DNA of 64,000 bases from Nereocystis luetkeana (GCA_031213475.1 JARUPZ010000002.1:8170830-8234829); one strand, 5' to 3'. Counted from the stretch's first letter, positions 22,701-33,164 are shown. Notes: generated by a model not told the origin, from the letters alone. Numbers and translations are program-made.

Positions 22701-24490
22701 CCTCTTTGGTCGTTGTTCGCTAGGAGTCGTTCGGTTTCGGCAAGGTACGCTTCGAAGTACGCATGCAGTCCTGCGGCAATCACCTTCTGCAGGTTCGCAC
22801 ACGCAGATCTCAGTGTCTTCCACGCGGTTCTGTCCCGGGGGTGGGCACGCAAGAATTGTCGTGCATCCTCCCTCGCTGTCCATGCTGGCATGAATGCGGC
22901 CAAGGTTTCGGCAGACTCACACCATCCATGTCTGCGGTGGCGACGTGCAGGGGGTGGTACCTCTTTTTCGACCGCATCAATAACAGCCGTAGTGAAAATC
23001 TCAACCATACCAGACGTATTACGGGGCTGGATAGGCTGGTTGAGAGTGGAGATGATCCTGGAGACTACTCGTTCACGACAAATTCCATCGGACATAAAAA
23101 GCTGCCTGTCGAACTCTCGGCGTTTCGTCGGTCTACGTATTTGTCTGTTGGGCGCAAAATGACCACCGAGTCGGACTTTGATATACAAGATGCTGTGGTC
23201 TGAGTCAGCCTTAGCTGGGGCAGGAGGCTGTGGGACGACTTTCGCATCTTGTACTCTAGGTCGATGGACTTGACGGGTTAGGATGTAGTCAATCCGCTTA
23301 CGGTCATTTGGGCCGGTGCCGTTGTAAGTATGCGATATCCCACCCTTGCGCGTGCTGAAAAACGTGTTGGTGAGAGCCAACTTGCAATTGGTGGCGAACG
23401 ACAGGAGCCGTCTGCCATTATCGTTACGAACATCACGTCCATACGCTCCCAGCACTCTGCTTTCATCATCACCGCACCCTTCCTTCCTCTGTCCAGTTCG
23501 CGCGTTGGCATCCATCAGTACAAACAGACACTCTTTCGTCGGGATTTTTTCCACCAAGTACTCCAGCTTCTGCCAGAAAATACGTTTCAGTTCGGCGTCC
23601 TTGGTACAATCAGTTGGAGCATACGCAACGACGAAATTGACTGCCTCGCATTTGCCAGTCAGCTCAAAGCGCATAGACATTAGCCGCTCGTCAACGAACT
23701 GATGAGTATACACAGACTTACTGCACAACGATTCCTTGACAGCTAGGCCTACTCCGTACAGCCCTTGCCTGGTGGCTGTTGTTTCCTGTCCTGAACAGAA
23801 AACACGATACCCTGCCGCACGGAACGTCGTGCTGCCGGACCTCCGAGTTTCTTGCAGGCCAATGAAGTCACAGCCGAGTTGCCGTCCCTTCGCCAGTACC
23901 CGCTCGTCATGTCCGTACCCGTTCTTCCCCTTTACAGCCAGGGTGCGCACATTGTAGGTCGCTACCGTCACAAGTGCCTCCTTCTGTCTCTTACGAGCCT
24001 CGCGTGCTGCTTTCTTTGCCAGCCGACGTGAGGCTCGTCCCCGCCTTCTTTTTTTCTTTTTTTGTTTCTTTTTTTTCTCTATGGCGAAAGTGGCTCTCCG
24101 TTTCGTAGCCCGGTACGCGCCTTGGTTTCCGTTGGCTGGGTGCAGCCGTCCCAACCCACGCCGACAATCCCATCCTTCCTGTCGCGCATGCATACCCACG
24201 CTGTGGCCAGACTCTCCACTCCACCGGCTGCCCACGTAGCGCTCTCTGCTGTGGTGATGTACCCGTTCCGCCTGAGGGATGAACTCCTCGGCGTCGGGGT
24301 TAAGAAGAATAAACATCACCACCACCCCACGCGTTCCTTAAAGCGAGCAGGCCACCAGCCGGACCGCGCAAGGTTCCCTACCTACGTAGTCCGAAGCTCG
24401 ATGTTCGTGTGACTGTCGCTAGACCGCTGCAGGTCCTGGCAGACTTCCTCGGGCCACCCCAAGGACGGGGCAGGCCGAAGCAGGCAGACA
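19709..24490 (-). mobile_element. LINE copy C, apparently complete RTE-like retrotransposon
   Basis: About 4.8 kb on the minus strand, from the 5' sequence near 24490 to an (AC)n tail at 19709. It has one long ORF and a 3' UTR of about 900 bp. It is inserted antisense in LINE B, whose sequence resumes exactly on the other side (ATCGTGCC, then TGTCGTATC). The structure (one ORF with AP endonuclease and RT, simple-repeat tail) fits the RTE clade; clade assignment without a tree is inference. Near identity to copy D suggests recent activity. Confidence 0.85.
20612..24316 (-). CDS. LINE ORF: AP endonuclease plus reverse transcriptase, about 1234 aa
   Basis: The frame is open over 1237 codons; the first ATG lies at 24316, three codons into it. 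A Lys/Arg-rich block (about residues 83-115) may bind nucleic acid. The endonuclease/exonuclease/phosphatase domain follows: TYNVRTL at about 120, LQETR, LMDANARTG, DRKRIDYILT at about 344 and SDHS at about 374. The reverse transcriptase shows [30 protein letters not shown] (about 760), [14 protein letters not shown] and YADDAG (about 886). The C terminus has a [13 protein letters not shown] motif, like the R-R-L-x-W-x-GHV region of many LINEs. All key residues I can check are present, so the enzyme may be active. It nicks target DNA and primes reverse transcription there. Confidence 0.9.
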   Translation of the reverse strand: MFILLNPDAEEFIPQAERVHHHSRERYVGSRWSGESGHSVGMHARQEGWDCRRGLGRLHPANGNQGAYRATKRRATFAIEKKKKQKKKKRRRGRASRRLAKKAAREARKRQKEALVTVATYNVRTLAVKGKNGYGHDERVLAKGRQLGCDFIGLQETRRSGSTTFRAAGYRVFCSGQETTATRQGLYGVGLAVKESLCSKSVYTHQFVDERLMSMRFELTGKCEAVNFVVAYAPTDCTKDAELKRIFWQKLEYLVEKIPTKECLFVLMDANARTGQRKEGCGDDESRVLGAYGRDVRNDNGRRLLSFATNCKLALTNTFFSTRKGGISHTYNGTGPNDRKRIDYILTRQVHRPRVQDAKVVPQPPAPAKADSDHSILYIKVRLGGHFAPNRQIRRPTKRREFDRQLFMSDGICRERVVSRIISTLNQPIQPRNTSGMVEIFTTAVIDAVEKEVPPPARRHRRHGWCESAETLAAFMPAWTAREDARQFLRAHPRDRTAWKTLRSACANLQKVIAAGLHAYFEAYLAETERLLANNDQRGFYKHLKSTVGLEGTKARSEQFIRDEDGTILRDKVRIRERWAGFYHKLLNTKSLKLDPTIIDLLPPRPPKLSLEDEPSIDEMTEALKGMSNWKAVGPDGLPVELLKIDHPAFAQHFHNILVNVWLTGEVPEQWKDAIIKVLHKKKDRTDCNNYRGISLVAHAGKVLLKIVASHLSNYCETEELLPEEQCGFRPARSTIDMLFVVRRLQELGRQRKIPLYVCFIDLQKAYDSVDRELLWKVLTRFGVPTKMLRIIRNFHDGMRARVRTDDGELSEWFDVTQGLRQGCVLSPLLFNVFFAAALHVVLVRFSQDEAIVRDLVQLCEAGVVRTGKEEPLAYVRRSVWGMLYADDAGIVSKSAEGLAKMMTVIVTVFEAAGLTVSEKTTETMVLQTPDRTTLAPPLVIEAAGQRYKQTTQFLYLGGVIHENADLSLEIDRRIRPMRACLKRFGPELYDRTTAPLSLKVRMLKAEVIETLLYGCVTWTLRAEHFAKLRTAHHQVLLRVIGFQRRLHTDHATLSYAKALKMTRCESIETTIRKRRLFFAGGVPRQSKERLPNRVMLGTIAGGENPRPGGQCKTWHRCIVEDLREFRATEGSTEVAPLVFGVETALWSTAAKKVGKWFRGILEAAERLMVRWHEAEAEMSRQRHASAVDGAQGNGGGGGNRRSGRKPDRGNAERGGNRRGRRETAFVGRRWQTG

Positions 24491-24584
24491 TGTCGTATCT
24501 ATTAATAGTACCAGGTATGATGACATGGCATTGCATTGCCCACTGCAGTGCTTACTGCATACGTGGCCACGTAGTATCTCTGTG
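24491..24584 (+). mobile_element. LINE copy B, 3' UTR segment 2
   Basis: This short plus-strand piece (TGTCGTATCTATTAATAG to GTAGTATCTCTGTG) continues copy B between the insertions of copies C and D. Confidence 0.75.
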
Positions 24585-27150
24585 TGTGTGTTCTTCACAT
24601 TAAACCGTCCTTTCTACCCGTCGACATCCAGCACAACCAGTGTCCGTGCCGATTCTTCAATCCTAGAAGAGATACAAGTTATGTGGTCACAAAGCTACGC
24701 CACAGAGATACTACGTTGTCACGTGTGCAGTGTGCACTGCAGTGGGCAATGCAAAGCCATGTCATCATACTAGATACGACAGGCACGACATACGCAATTT
24801 ATGAAATAGTGAAACGAAAAGAAACAATCAAAGAGAAAACAAAAACAAAGTAGACAAATCGAAAGAGAACAAGAAGAAAAATGAAACCAAAATCTAAGAG
24901 AAACAATCTGTCGTGCCCCCCCCCCGCAGGCGAGGTGGCCAACACTTGAAAAAGAACGAGCTGGAAAAAAGAAGAAATAACAAAAAACACCACTGCTTGT
25001 GAACAGAGTAAGACAAAGAACCAAGGAGAAAGTAACAAGGAAAAATAACAAAGGGGAAATAACAGGCACACCAAAGCCCAAAGCACCTTCCAGGTGGCGG
25101 CAGCAGCTTGTGGTACGAGTAGTATAGCCAGGTCCTCCCTGCTGATCCGCCTGGTACCTTGCTACCCAGACTGCCGTCTCCGCCCTGCGTTCGTCAACTA
25201 TGCCCAGCCCCTTGGCGTCAGACAATACGAAACGAGCAGAGCAGGTTCGTCTTCCAACCACGCCACACGGCTCCTTCAGTACGGCTTATCAATCAGAAAA
25301 GGAAGAGGAAGAGAAAAAAAATATATGAAAATCACGGAGAGTCAGCGCAAGAAAGAAAAAAAAACAAAAACAAGAAGAGAAGACAAGGGAAGACCACGTT
25401 CGAACCAGCTGCACCGGTTGGTAGCACTATTAATAGTAGTATGGTCATGTTCTACTTTCTAGTCGACTCGGTGCCTTGCTACCCTGTCTGCCATCTTCTT
25501 CCTACTTTCGTCTACCGCCGTTTCCCTTCTACCCCTCCTGTACCCCCCCCTCTCCGCATTCCCTCGGTCGGGCTTTCTGCCACTTCTCCTGTTGCCCCCT
25601 CCCCCCCCGTTCCCTTGGGCACCATCCACGGCGGATGCGCGGCGCTGCCTACTCATCTCAGCCTCAGCCTCGTGCCACCTCACCATGAACCGTTCGGCTG
25701 CTTCAAGGATCCCCCGGTACCACTTCCCCACCTTTTTGGCTGCAGTGGACCACAACGCGGTCTCAACTCCAAACACCAAGGGGGCAACTTCCGTTGACCC
25801 TTCGGTGGCTCGGAACTCCCTAAGGTCTTCGACTATGCATCTATGCCAAGTCTTACACTGTCCGCCTGGTCTCGGGTTCTCCCCACCAGCTATCGTCCCG
25901 AACATTACCCGACTGCGTAATCGCTCCTTGCTTTGCCGTGGCACGCCCCCCGCAAAGAAGAGCCGCCGTTTACGAATGGTCGTTTCAATGCTCTCGCAAC
26001 GTGTCATCTTGAGGGCCTTCGCGTACGAGAGGGTGGCATGGTCAGTATGAAGTCGGCGCTGGAAGCCAATGACTCGCAACAGGACTTGGTGGTGAGCCGT
26101 TCGAAGCTTGGCAAAGTGTTCCGCTCTGAGGGTCCACGTCACACACCCGTACAGCAGGGTCTCAATCACCTCGGCCTTCAGCATTCGGACTTTAAGGCTA
26201 AGGGGGGCGGTCGTCCTATCATACAACTCCGGGCCGAACCGTTTGAGGCATGCTCGCATGAGGCGGATCCGTCGGTCGATTTCGAGCGAGAGCGCAGCGT
26301 TTTCGTGGATAACGCCGCCTAGGTATAAGAACTGGGTCGTCTGCTTATACCTCTGACCTGCCGCTTCGATGACGAGCGGTGGTGCGAGGGTTGTCCGGTC
26401 TGGTGTTTGTAGGACCATTGTCTCAGTCTTCTTTTCCGACACCGTGAGGCCTGCTGCTTCGAAGACAGTCACGATGACTGTCATCATTTTTGCGAGCCCT
26501 TCAGCCGACTTCGAGACAATTCCTGCATCGTCGGCGTACAACATGCCCCATACAGACCTTCGCACGCACGCCAACGGCTCCTCCTTCCCTGTTCGAACTA
26601 CTCCAGCTTCACAGAGTTGGACCAAATCCCTTACAATGGCTTCGTCTTGGCTGAAGCGTACTAGTACGACGTGTAACGCAGCAGCGAAGTACACGTTGAA
26701 CAGTAACGGTGATAGTACACAGCCTTGCCGCAGCCCCTGCGTGACATCAAACCATTCCGAGAGCTCGCCGTCATCCGTACGCACGCGAGCCCGCATGCCA
26801 TCGTGGAAATTACGGATAATTCTCAGCATCTTGGTTGGTACGCCAAAGCGTGTGAGTACCTTCCATAACAGCTCTCGGTCGACAGAGTCGTACGCTTTCT
26901 GCAGATCGATGAAGCACACGTATAAGGGGATTTTCCTCTGTCGTCCGAGCTCTTGCAGCCGGCGCACGACGAACAACATATCAATCGTTGATCGTGCGGG
27001 GCGGAAGCCGCACTGTTCCTCGGGGAGTAGTTCCTCGGTCGCTGCTCGCAGTAGTTGCTGAGGCGGGACGCGACGATTTTCAACAACACTTTGCCTGCGT
27101 GGGCAACAAGCGAAATCCCTCTATAGTTGTTGCAGTCAGTTCGATCCTTC
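24585..27150 (-). mobile_element. LINE copy D, 5'-truncated
   Basis: A minus-strand copy with (AC)n tail at 24585, full 3' UTR, and ORF from the reverse transcriptase region on; it is cut off at about 27150 (5' truncation). It is inserted antisense in LINE B, which resumes with CTGTGGCGTAGC; a TCTGTG word at both edges may be the target duplication. A 5-nt insertion near 27045 shifts the frame relative to copy C, so the open frame is 506 codons (26979-25459). Otherwise it is very close to copy C. Confidence 0.85.
25459..26979 (-). pseudogene. Truncated LINE reverse transcriptase and C-terminal domain (copy D)
   Basis: The 506-codon frame opens at [12 protein letters not shown] within the RT fingers. 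It contains [27 protein letters not shown] and YADDAG, and ends as copy C does. It lacks the endonuclease and the first RT blocks because of the 5' truncation, so it cannot retrotranspose on its own. Confidence 0.85.
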
Positions 27151-27274
27151 TGTGGCGTAGCTTTGTGACCACAGAACTTGTATATCTTCTAAGATTGAAG
27201 AATTGGCAAGGACACTGGTTGTGCTGGATGTCGACGGGTAGAAAGAACGGTTTAATGTGAAGAACACACACACA
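27151..27274 (+). mobile_element. LINE copy B, 3' UTR segment 3 and tail
   Basis: This is the final part of copy B: TGTGGCGTAGCTTTGTGACC through TTAATGTGAAGAACACACACAC. The three B segments in order equal one normal LINE 3' region. Confidence 0.8.
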
Positions 27275-27309
27275 ATACGTACAAGTTACCCAGTACGTAC
27301 CACAGGTCT

Positions 27310-27372
27310 TATATGTATACCAGGTACCTGGTACCTGGTACCTGGTACCTGATACCAGGTACCTGGTATGAT
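27310..27372. repeat. GGTACC palindrome cluster
   Basis: The phrase CCAGGTACCTGGTACC repeats in tandem with small variation, so both strands read alike. It is the densest example of a motif scattered through the window (for example 325, 16215, 17868, 38890, 52220, 63125 and 63772). Confidence 0.85.
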
Positions 27373-28115
27373 TTGTTTTTCACGAGGCAGAATAGTATCT
27401 ACCGGCACTTGTTATTAACGTCGTCACTGGTCTTTGTAGTTTAACGAGTTGTATACCCTTCATGGGGAATAACCTACGCAATTATCGGGGACGTGGTATC
27501 ATAACTGTGCTGCACCTTTTTGTGTCAGACAATCCAGGAAGAGATAGCGATCGTTGATATTCGGGTGGTAGTAAGGTTCGATTGCTCTTTTTTTCACTGC
27601 ATATCCGCGAGTCTTCACTCTGACAGCACTCCAGATAGCAGGCAGGTGTGTTCCTCTTTCGTTTTCACGACTACCGTGCGTTTCGTACGGTGCAGGCAGC
27701 ACTTCAGACAGCATCCGCTGTAGTCAGCAGCCACGAGTTGGTTAGTGGTGGGAACGGGGGTACTCTATGTTATAGTTGAGAGGATAAACCCGTGGCCATG
27801 TTGGTTCAGTTTGCACATTGGTTTTATCTTGTGTGCGCTTTTTTCGTCTCTTGTATTTTGAGGCAGCCGAATTTTCGTTTTTTTCGTTTTTCGGATCTTC
27901 CTAGGGCTCCAGCACCTTTTGTGTGACCACGGACTCCTTCGTCAGAGAGTTAATGTGAGAACAACAACAACAATGAAACCAGGTAAAGTTACGTACAGCA
28001 GTAGTAGTAGTCTGATCAGACGTACGTAACTGGTACTGGTGTGGTCTTTTTGTAGTATGTACTGCAGTGCTGTGCAGAAATATTAATTTGTGTTTCAGTT
28101 GTATATATCATAATT
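27373..28115. other. No gene recognised; contains an AAC-tailed 3' end
   Basis: Only the retroelement 3' end listed separately at 27790-27973 is recognisable. Short frames at 27499-27723 lack motifs. Confidence 0.35.
27790..27973 (+). mobile_element. 3' end of an AAC-tailed retroelement
   Basis: A T-rich stretch, then GTGACCACGGACT and GAGAGTTAATGTGAGAACAACAACAACAA, match the 3' ends at 17583-17678 and 31390-31482 with some divergence. It is 5'-truncated. Confidence 0.55.
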
Positions 28116-28455
28116 GCTTACAGCAGTACTCCCATTGCTGTCTCTGGAAGTGGCTACACATGAAATTAAATTAATCCGTCGAAACTGTCACCCGTATGCA
28201 AGTCCGCGTCACAAGCGGTTCTTATTAATAGTACGATGCAGCGCACCCTACATGCGACTCGTCGGACGCCTCACGGCGCTTCGCGCTTGGTGCAAGCAAT
28301 GTCTGCCTGGTCGGTGAAAACCCGACGTACGTGTGCTCCGTCCTGGCATTGCATTGTAGGGATATGCGAGGGTCTACAGTCTATGGTCATGCGACTACGG
28401 CCATGCATGAGATCGAGTACATCTCTCATATCGAGTACACTCCCCCCCCCCCACC
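28116..28455 (+). repeat. Poly-C-tailed repeat, family I
   Basis: This roughly 330-bp unit starts near CCCATTGCTGTCTCTGGAAG, contains CCTGGTCGGTGAAAACCCG and CTCCGTCCTGGCATTG, and ends GAGTACACTCCCCCCCCC. At least seven other full or partial copies are in the window (near 28740, 42800, 47660, 48060, 48650, 53870 and 56530). No ORF is seen. It behaves like a SINE but ends in C instead of A. Confidence 0.7.
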
Positions 28456-28504
28456 GTCCTCCCCCCGACACTATTAATACTATACATCTCTGCACGTTTG
28501 TATT

Positions 28505-28895
28505 ATACATGGATCGGGTTGGCGTCAGTTGGCAACGACGCTGCTGTGAAACATGCCGCTCACTACATGTAAGCTAGACAACCAGGGTGGTACCGTTTTC
28601 TTTTCTTTTCTTTTTTTTGGCGGTCGGTCACAGCTGGTGGTCGAGCTATAATAGTTGGATAATTTGTGCGGGGTCGAGAACCTCTACTCCACACAGGGGG
28701 AATGATCGTATCACGTAGTGTTAGCCCTTCACGCGACTCGCCGGACACCTCACGGCACTACGCGCTTGATGCAAGCAATGTCTGTCTGCCTGGTCGGTGA
28801 AAACCCGACGTGCTCCGTCCCGGCATTATAGGGGTGCGATAGGGTCTATGGCCATATGACTACAGCAATTCATGATATCGAGTACACCCCCCCCC
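28505..28895 (+). repeat. Poly-C-tailed repeat, longer form with upstream block
   Basis: An upstream block (GGTTGGCGTCAGTTGGCAAC, AGCTAGACAACCAGGGTG) precedes the family I 3' part (CGACTCGCCGGACACCTCACG to the C run). The same upstream block recurs at 47430-47640, so it belongs to the element or to a composite of two elements. Confidence 0.6.
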
Positions 28896-29590
28896 ACCGT
28901 CATGATGCAGGTTTTGCCTGGGCTTCACACGTGTTTGGTGCGTTGGAAACTGTTCGATATTTTCCACGTAGTTTAACTGGATTTTGTTTGGATTTCTTTT
29001 TTCGGACCCCCCCCCCCCCCCCCCTTCCGGCCTTGCTGTTTGCGATGCCAACTTCGTTCGGGTAAGCAGGCCGTGTATGTGTTATTGTGCTTACACCTAT
29101 GCTCATGTTGGGCTTCTTTCATTCATTGTGGTTGGTGGGTGATACTCTGTATCCCATGCCTTGCATTCATAGCAGGGTCTGACTAATGGGTTTCTTGGAA
29201 TATTTCAAGTGTGACAGGAATACGTACGTACGTGGCCTGCGGAAAGGAACTGGAAAAGGTTGTACGTGGCACATTAGTTACTTCACAGGGACAGGGAATT
29301 CTGGTTTCTTGATGACGATTGACTGGATGTATTTGGTGTGCTCCCCGTATGTGCGTAGGGAAGCTACGACCGGCTGTACTGGCGCTTCGTTGAAATGGAG
29401 AGTTTAAACTTGGGAGGGAAGTTGTCTTCGGGTTGGTTGAGATTGAGAGTTCGTTCTGAGTTTCGGTACCCTGTACTGAAATTACCATCTATTTTTTCCC
29501 AGTACTACAGCAGTAATTGCGTTGCTTTGTCTCCGATTCTGATGTTTACGTCAAGCGCGTCTGGTTGTTGGTTTCTGATATTTGGGAATT
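28896..29590. other. No gene recognised
   Basis: A C homopolymer of about 17 lies near 29010. The remaining sequence has no convincing exon. Confidence 0.35.
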
Positions 29591-29596
29591 GTGAAG

Positions 29597-29936
29597 GTGT
29601 TATATTACCTACTGAGCTATAGGGGTAAAATATCGATCGATTACCCAGCCCAAGGTAATCCTTATAACACTCTCCCCCCCCCTCTGAACGGCGGGATCTT
29701 TGGGGCGTCGGAACCGTATACGTCCGTATGCTGACCTACCCGCTTCGTTTTCATTACCTGGGGAACCAGGGAGATGTGTTTTTTAGGTTGGCACGCACAA
29801 GCGTTTCTGTAAAAGAAACGTTCGAAGTGAGGTTCGAACCCGTGACCTGGACGACGTCAAATGTGAAGGTATCACCTACTGAGTTATAGGGGTACAAGAC
29901 CGATCGATTACCCCGCCCAGGGTAATCCTAATAACA
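29597..29936 (-). repeat. tRNA-derived SINE with terminal head repeats
   Basis: On the minus strand: head CTATAACTCAGTAGGT, B-box GGGTTCGAACCTCACTTC, body with GTTCCCCAGGTAATGA, then GAGAGTGTTATAAGG and a second head start (CTATAGCTCAGTAGGT). The head sequence thus brackets the unit. It is closely related to the plus copy at 36478-36800. Confidence 0.75.
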
Positions 29937-31200
29937 GAATACAAATGTTGCTGACCGTTATTAATAGCGCATTATTACCTGTCCATACTAATTCACGACG
30001 ACGATGTTCGATTGACTACTGGGCAATAAATATGCTCTACTACTGCTGCTGTAGTTTCGGCGGCATTATGTTCATCACCGGGCGGACTATGCAAGCAATA
30101 TTTTTTATTTGAGACTTGAGATTCGGGATTATATTTTTATGCAAAGATTTTATAAGGGTTGAGATTCTGTTTATTTTCAAGTTTTTTTTTTTTTTTTTTT
30201 CAGGTAAGATTAGCAAAATCCTGGTTTTTGGGCATTAAAACTCTGAAGGCTAAGTTTTGAGGATCGAACTTCTGTTTTTTGTTTGTTTGAATTTTCGGGC
30301 TTGACATTTGAGGCTTGATATCTTGGTTTTGGGTATTGATTACTCGGTCTTGAGTCACTCTGCCCTGGTATTTGTTACGATGCTGCCCTGGTCTGGGTAA
30401 TCGGGCCACTCATTTGTGGCACGGGACGCGTTTCCAGAGTTGTGGGCTGGGTTCAGGTGATTCTTGGCGTACTCCGTGTTACATTTCTTCTCCTTTTTTG
30501 GTATCTACTTTTCGCTTTTCCATGCACCTTCCTCGCCCCCCCCCCGTTGCGGGTGGCATCGCGAAGACTTTCGTTGACGTTTTCTTCCAGTCCCTTACGG
30601 TTAGGCCTTCATTTCGATCTTTTTTTTTGTTTGAAGTACCTTGCCGGCTTCGTTGCCTCGCCATTAAGAGGTGTGGGAGTGGATTTTGAGGAGCCGCATC
30701 TTCGACTCATGTTCTAGTTCGTGTAATCGGGGTTTCCATGAGTTTCTCATAATTCTGCATATACTGCTCATCAGAGGGGGTTAGTGTTATGATACTGCCT
30801 TGAATGAGGTTGAAAGCCCGGTAATTACCTGGGTCCAAGTGTTGGGATCGTATTTGTAGGACTTGGGAGGCGTATCTTAGATGGCAAACCAGGGTTATTC
30901 CCAGCGGGCACGAGCTTGGCTCTCAGTCTCCACCGTGCACGAAAGGAATAAAGCTGCTCTTCTTCTATCTCTAAGCATACAACACACGTGAGTATCAACG
31001 AGTACCGACTAAATAGGCAAACCTGTACAGGGCTACAAAGTGTCCCGACTTCTGATCTTAACTATGTGGGCAATGCTTATCACCCCGCCCACCGAGCACG
31101 GGGGCTGCTGAGTGTACTCGTCGTGTGCTCGGTGTCGAGATATTTAGGTAACGGTGCGGTGGAATACGTAAAGAGTACAGGGATGTTTAGATGTGTTGCT
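29937..31200. other. No gene recognised
   Basis: T-rich sequence with no supported exon. A segment near 30660-30710 (AGAGGTGTGGGAGTGGATTT and following) is similar to 39878-39920 and may be an unclassified old repeat. Confidence 0.35.
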
Positions 31201-31248
31201 TTCCAGCATCACCTGTGCCCACGAGGCGCTTCTTCACGAACAAGACGT

Positions 31249-31300
<52 letters not shown>

Positions 31301-31482
31301 CATGGAGTCCCTGCATCACGAGTGCCCATGTATGATAGTGCCCATCTGCGATCCCGCCCCGGCCCAGCCCACACACCAGAGACAGTACGTGACATTTCTT
31401 CCACTCCAGAGTTATTGGAGCCTGTCCTGCGACCACGGACTGCATTGAATTGTGAGTTAATGTGAGAACAACAAAAAAAAAA
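31201..31482 (+). mobile_element. Internally deleted copy of the AAC-tailed retroelement
   Basis: It starts TTCCAGCATCACCTGTGC exactly as the 16247 element does. It keeps the GGCCCAGCCCACACACCAGAGA block and the 3' terminal block (ACTCCAGAGTTATTGGAGCC to GTTAATGTGAGAACAAC), but lacks the ORF and most of the interior. An (AT)n microsatellite (31252-31297) has grown inside. It is a MITE-sized, non-coding derivative. Confidence 0.6.
31252..31297. repeat. (AT)n microsatellite
   Basis: About 22 uninterrupted AT dinucleotides. Confidence 0.95.
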
Positions 31483-31663
31483 TATATATATTACATTATA
31501 CCGGGTCGCAATCCAAATGAGAGGCAAGCGATACATACGAACAACCTTTACCGCCCGCATCGAGCTACGTACTGCGCCTTTGAAAAAACGGCGAAAAGAC
31601 TGGCCAATACGAGGTACGCATGCTTGCAATTGAGTACCAGGTAGGTAATTCACCACCTCACTA

Positions 31664-31774
31664 TTACGGGGGACCATAGTTAATAGGACCCATAATGGTA
31701 CACACACAAAAAACCTATATATTTCCGTATTTTTACTATTAATATTTGGTCCTATTTACTATGGTCCCCCGTAA
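31664..31774. mobile_element. MITE, TA-flanked (copy 1)
   Basis: The ends TTACGGGGGACCATAGTTAA and the reverse complement of ACTATGGTCCCCCGTAA pair, with TA on both sides. The TA duplication fits Tc1/mariner-type (Stowaway-like) MITEs. Length 111 bp, no ORF. Confidence 0.8.
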
Positions 31775-32074
31775 TACTACTGCTGATGTTGGTTGTTATA
31801 TTTTTTTTCTTGTTTTCGTAACTCTTGAGCTCGTCAATCTCATACTATGTACTGGTACTGCATTGCAACTTGCACCCACCCTCGAAGGAAAAAATGCCAC
31901 CCATTGGACTGTGGTGTACCACCCTCTCGGTTCGGATTGAAAAAATAGTACGCAAACATTTCCTTTTCGGGGGGAGACAGAGAGGCATATATATATACAT
32001 ACATACATTTGAAAGACGGGGTGCCCAGGCTTTTTAATATAGCTACCTATGTACACCGCGTTACGGTATCTTAC

Positions 32075-32197
32075 CTCGTACACTACCACCGGTCTCTGCA
32101 GCCGAATCGTCAGGGTTTGCGGGAAGAGCCCCGTCGACAGCCAGAAAGACGCCAGCGCTCCGTCCACGGCTGCCCATGGTGGGTGCAGAGGGTCCAC
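32075..32197 (-). CDS. Exon with IFT25/HSPB11-like galactose-binding-fold sequence
   Basis: The minus frame reads HPPWAAVDGALASFWLSTG then FPQTLTIRL. This fits the IFT25/HSPB11 pattern (HPPxxxxDGxxxxFWxxTGxFPQ). The exon ends at a strong donor (TACGAG/GTAAGA, last base 32075). The best acceptor is CCCATCAG just before GATGCGACTAGC, near 32197-32198; the frame is also open upstream to about 32250. IFT25 is a subunit of the IFT-B complex in flagella, which algal spores and gametes would need. The N- and C-terminal exons are not securely found; a possible continuation lies near 31590. Other proteins with this jelly-roll fold are the alternative. Confidence 0.5.
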
Positions 32198-33164
32198 GCC
32201 CGTGCTAGTCGCATCTCTGATGGGTCGGGTCGCAAGTTGCACCCGGACATGAAAACGGAAAATACAGCGTTAAGGAAGCCAGCCACAGAACATCAGGCTG
32301 TTCAACAAGGTGTCGTCTGTATGGGGCCAGCGCATCTCTCATCCAATTATCTCCTCGAAGTACAAAAAGTCATCGGACCCCAGGTTGGCGTGTGCATCCT
32401 CAGCTTGTCGGCGTCCAAGAATATTGGAAACGATTGAAAAACGGCCAGATCGAAAACACGGGGAAGAATGGTGCAGGCTCCTCCCGCCTTCCGCCTCTCG
32501 TTAAAAAAGGTGGGCACTTCGCCGCCGACGTGTTCTACGATAGAGGTATTAATAGCACTTCCCGTTTTTTTTTTTTCTGGACGACAGGGTTCCTTAACCC
32601 AAAATCGTCGGGATGCCAATCTTGTTTCGAAAAATGACGTTTTCGTATACTTGGGCCAAGCGATCATCCATCGCGATGCAGTTTGATTTTTGCTGAATTC
32701 AGTTTTCGGGTGAGGTATGGAACACCTTGGGTGAGGAGCCGCAAAAAATATAGGGTGAATCTCTATCGTAAAACGCCTCCGCCATGGTCTTAGCCATACG
32801 CTGGGCGACGAAATGCATGGCAGCAGGACATCCTGAACTGTTTTCCCGGTTGATCGTACACGTTTCCAATCGAACGGGGCAGGTTAGTGTCAGCTTGCTT
32901 TGCCTTTCCACGAGATGCGAAAAAAAAACTTGCATATAACGGCCTACCACGGACTCTCCAAAGAAAAATATCGAATTCAGGCGTGAACAGCCACCCGAAC
33001 GTTGGGCGGGGTGAACTTTATGTCGACTTCAAAAAGCGAAACGACAAATAGAAACTGTATGAGGATTGAACGTTTTGGCGATTTCAGAAAGCTAGCCGAA
33101 ACACACACAAATCGTATGAGGGTTGAATATTTCGTCAAGTACACAACACCGAGAGAGAAAACAC

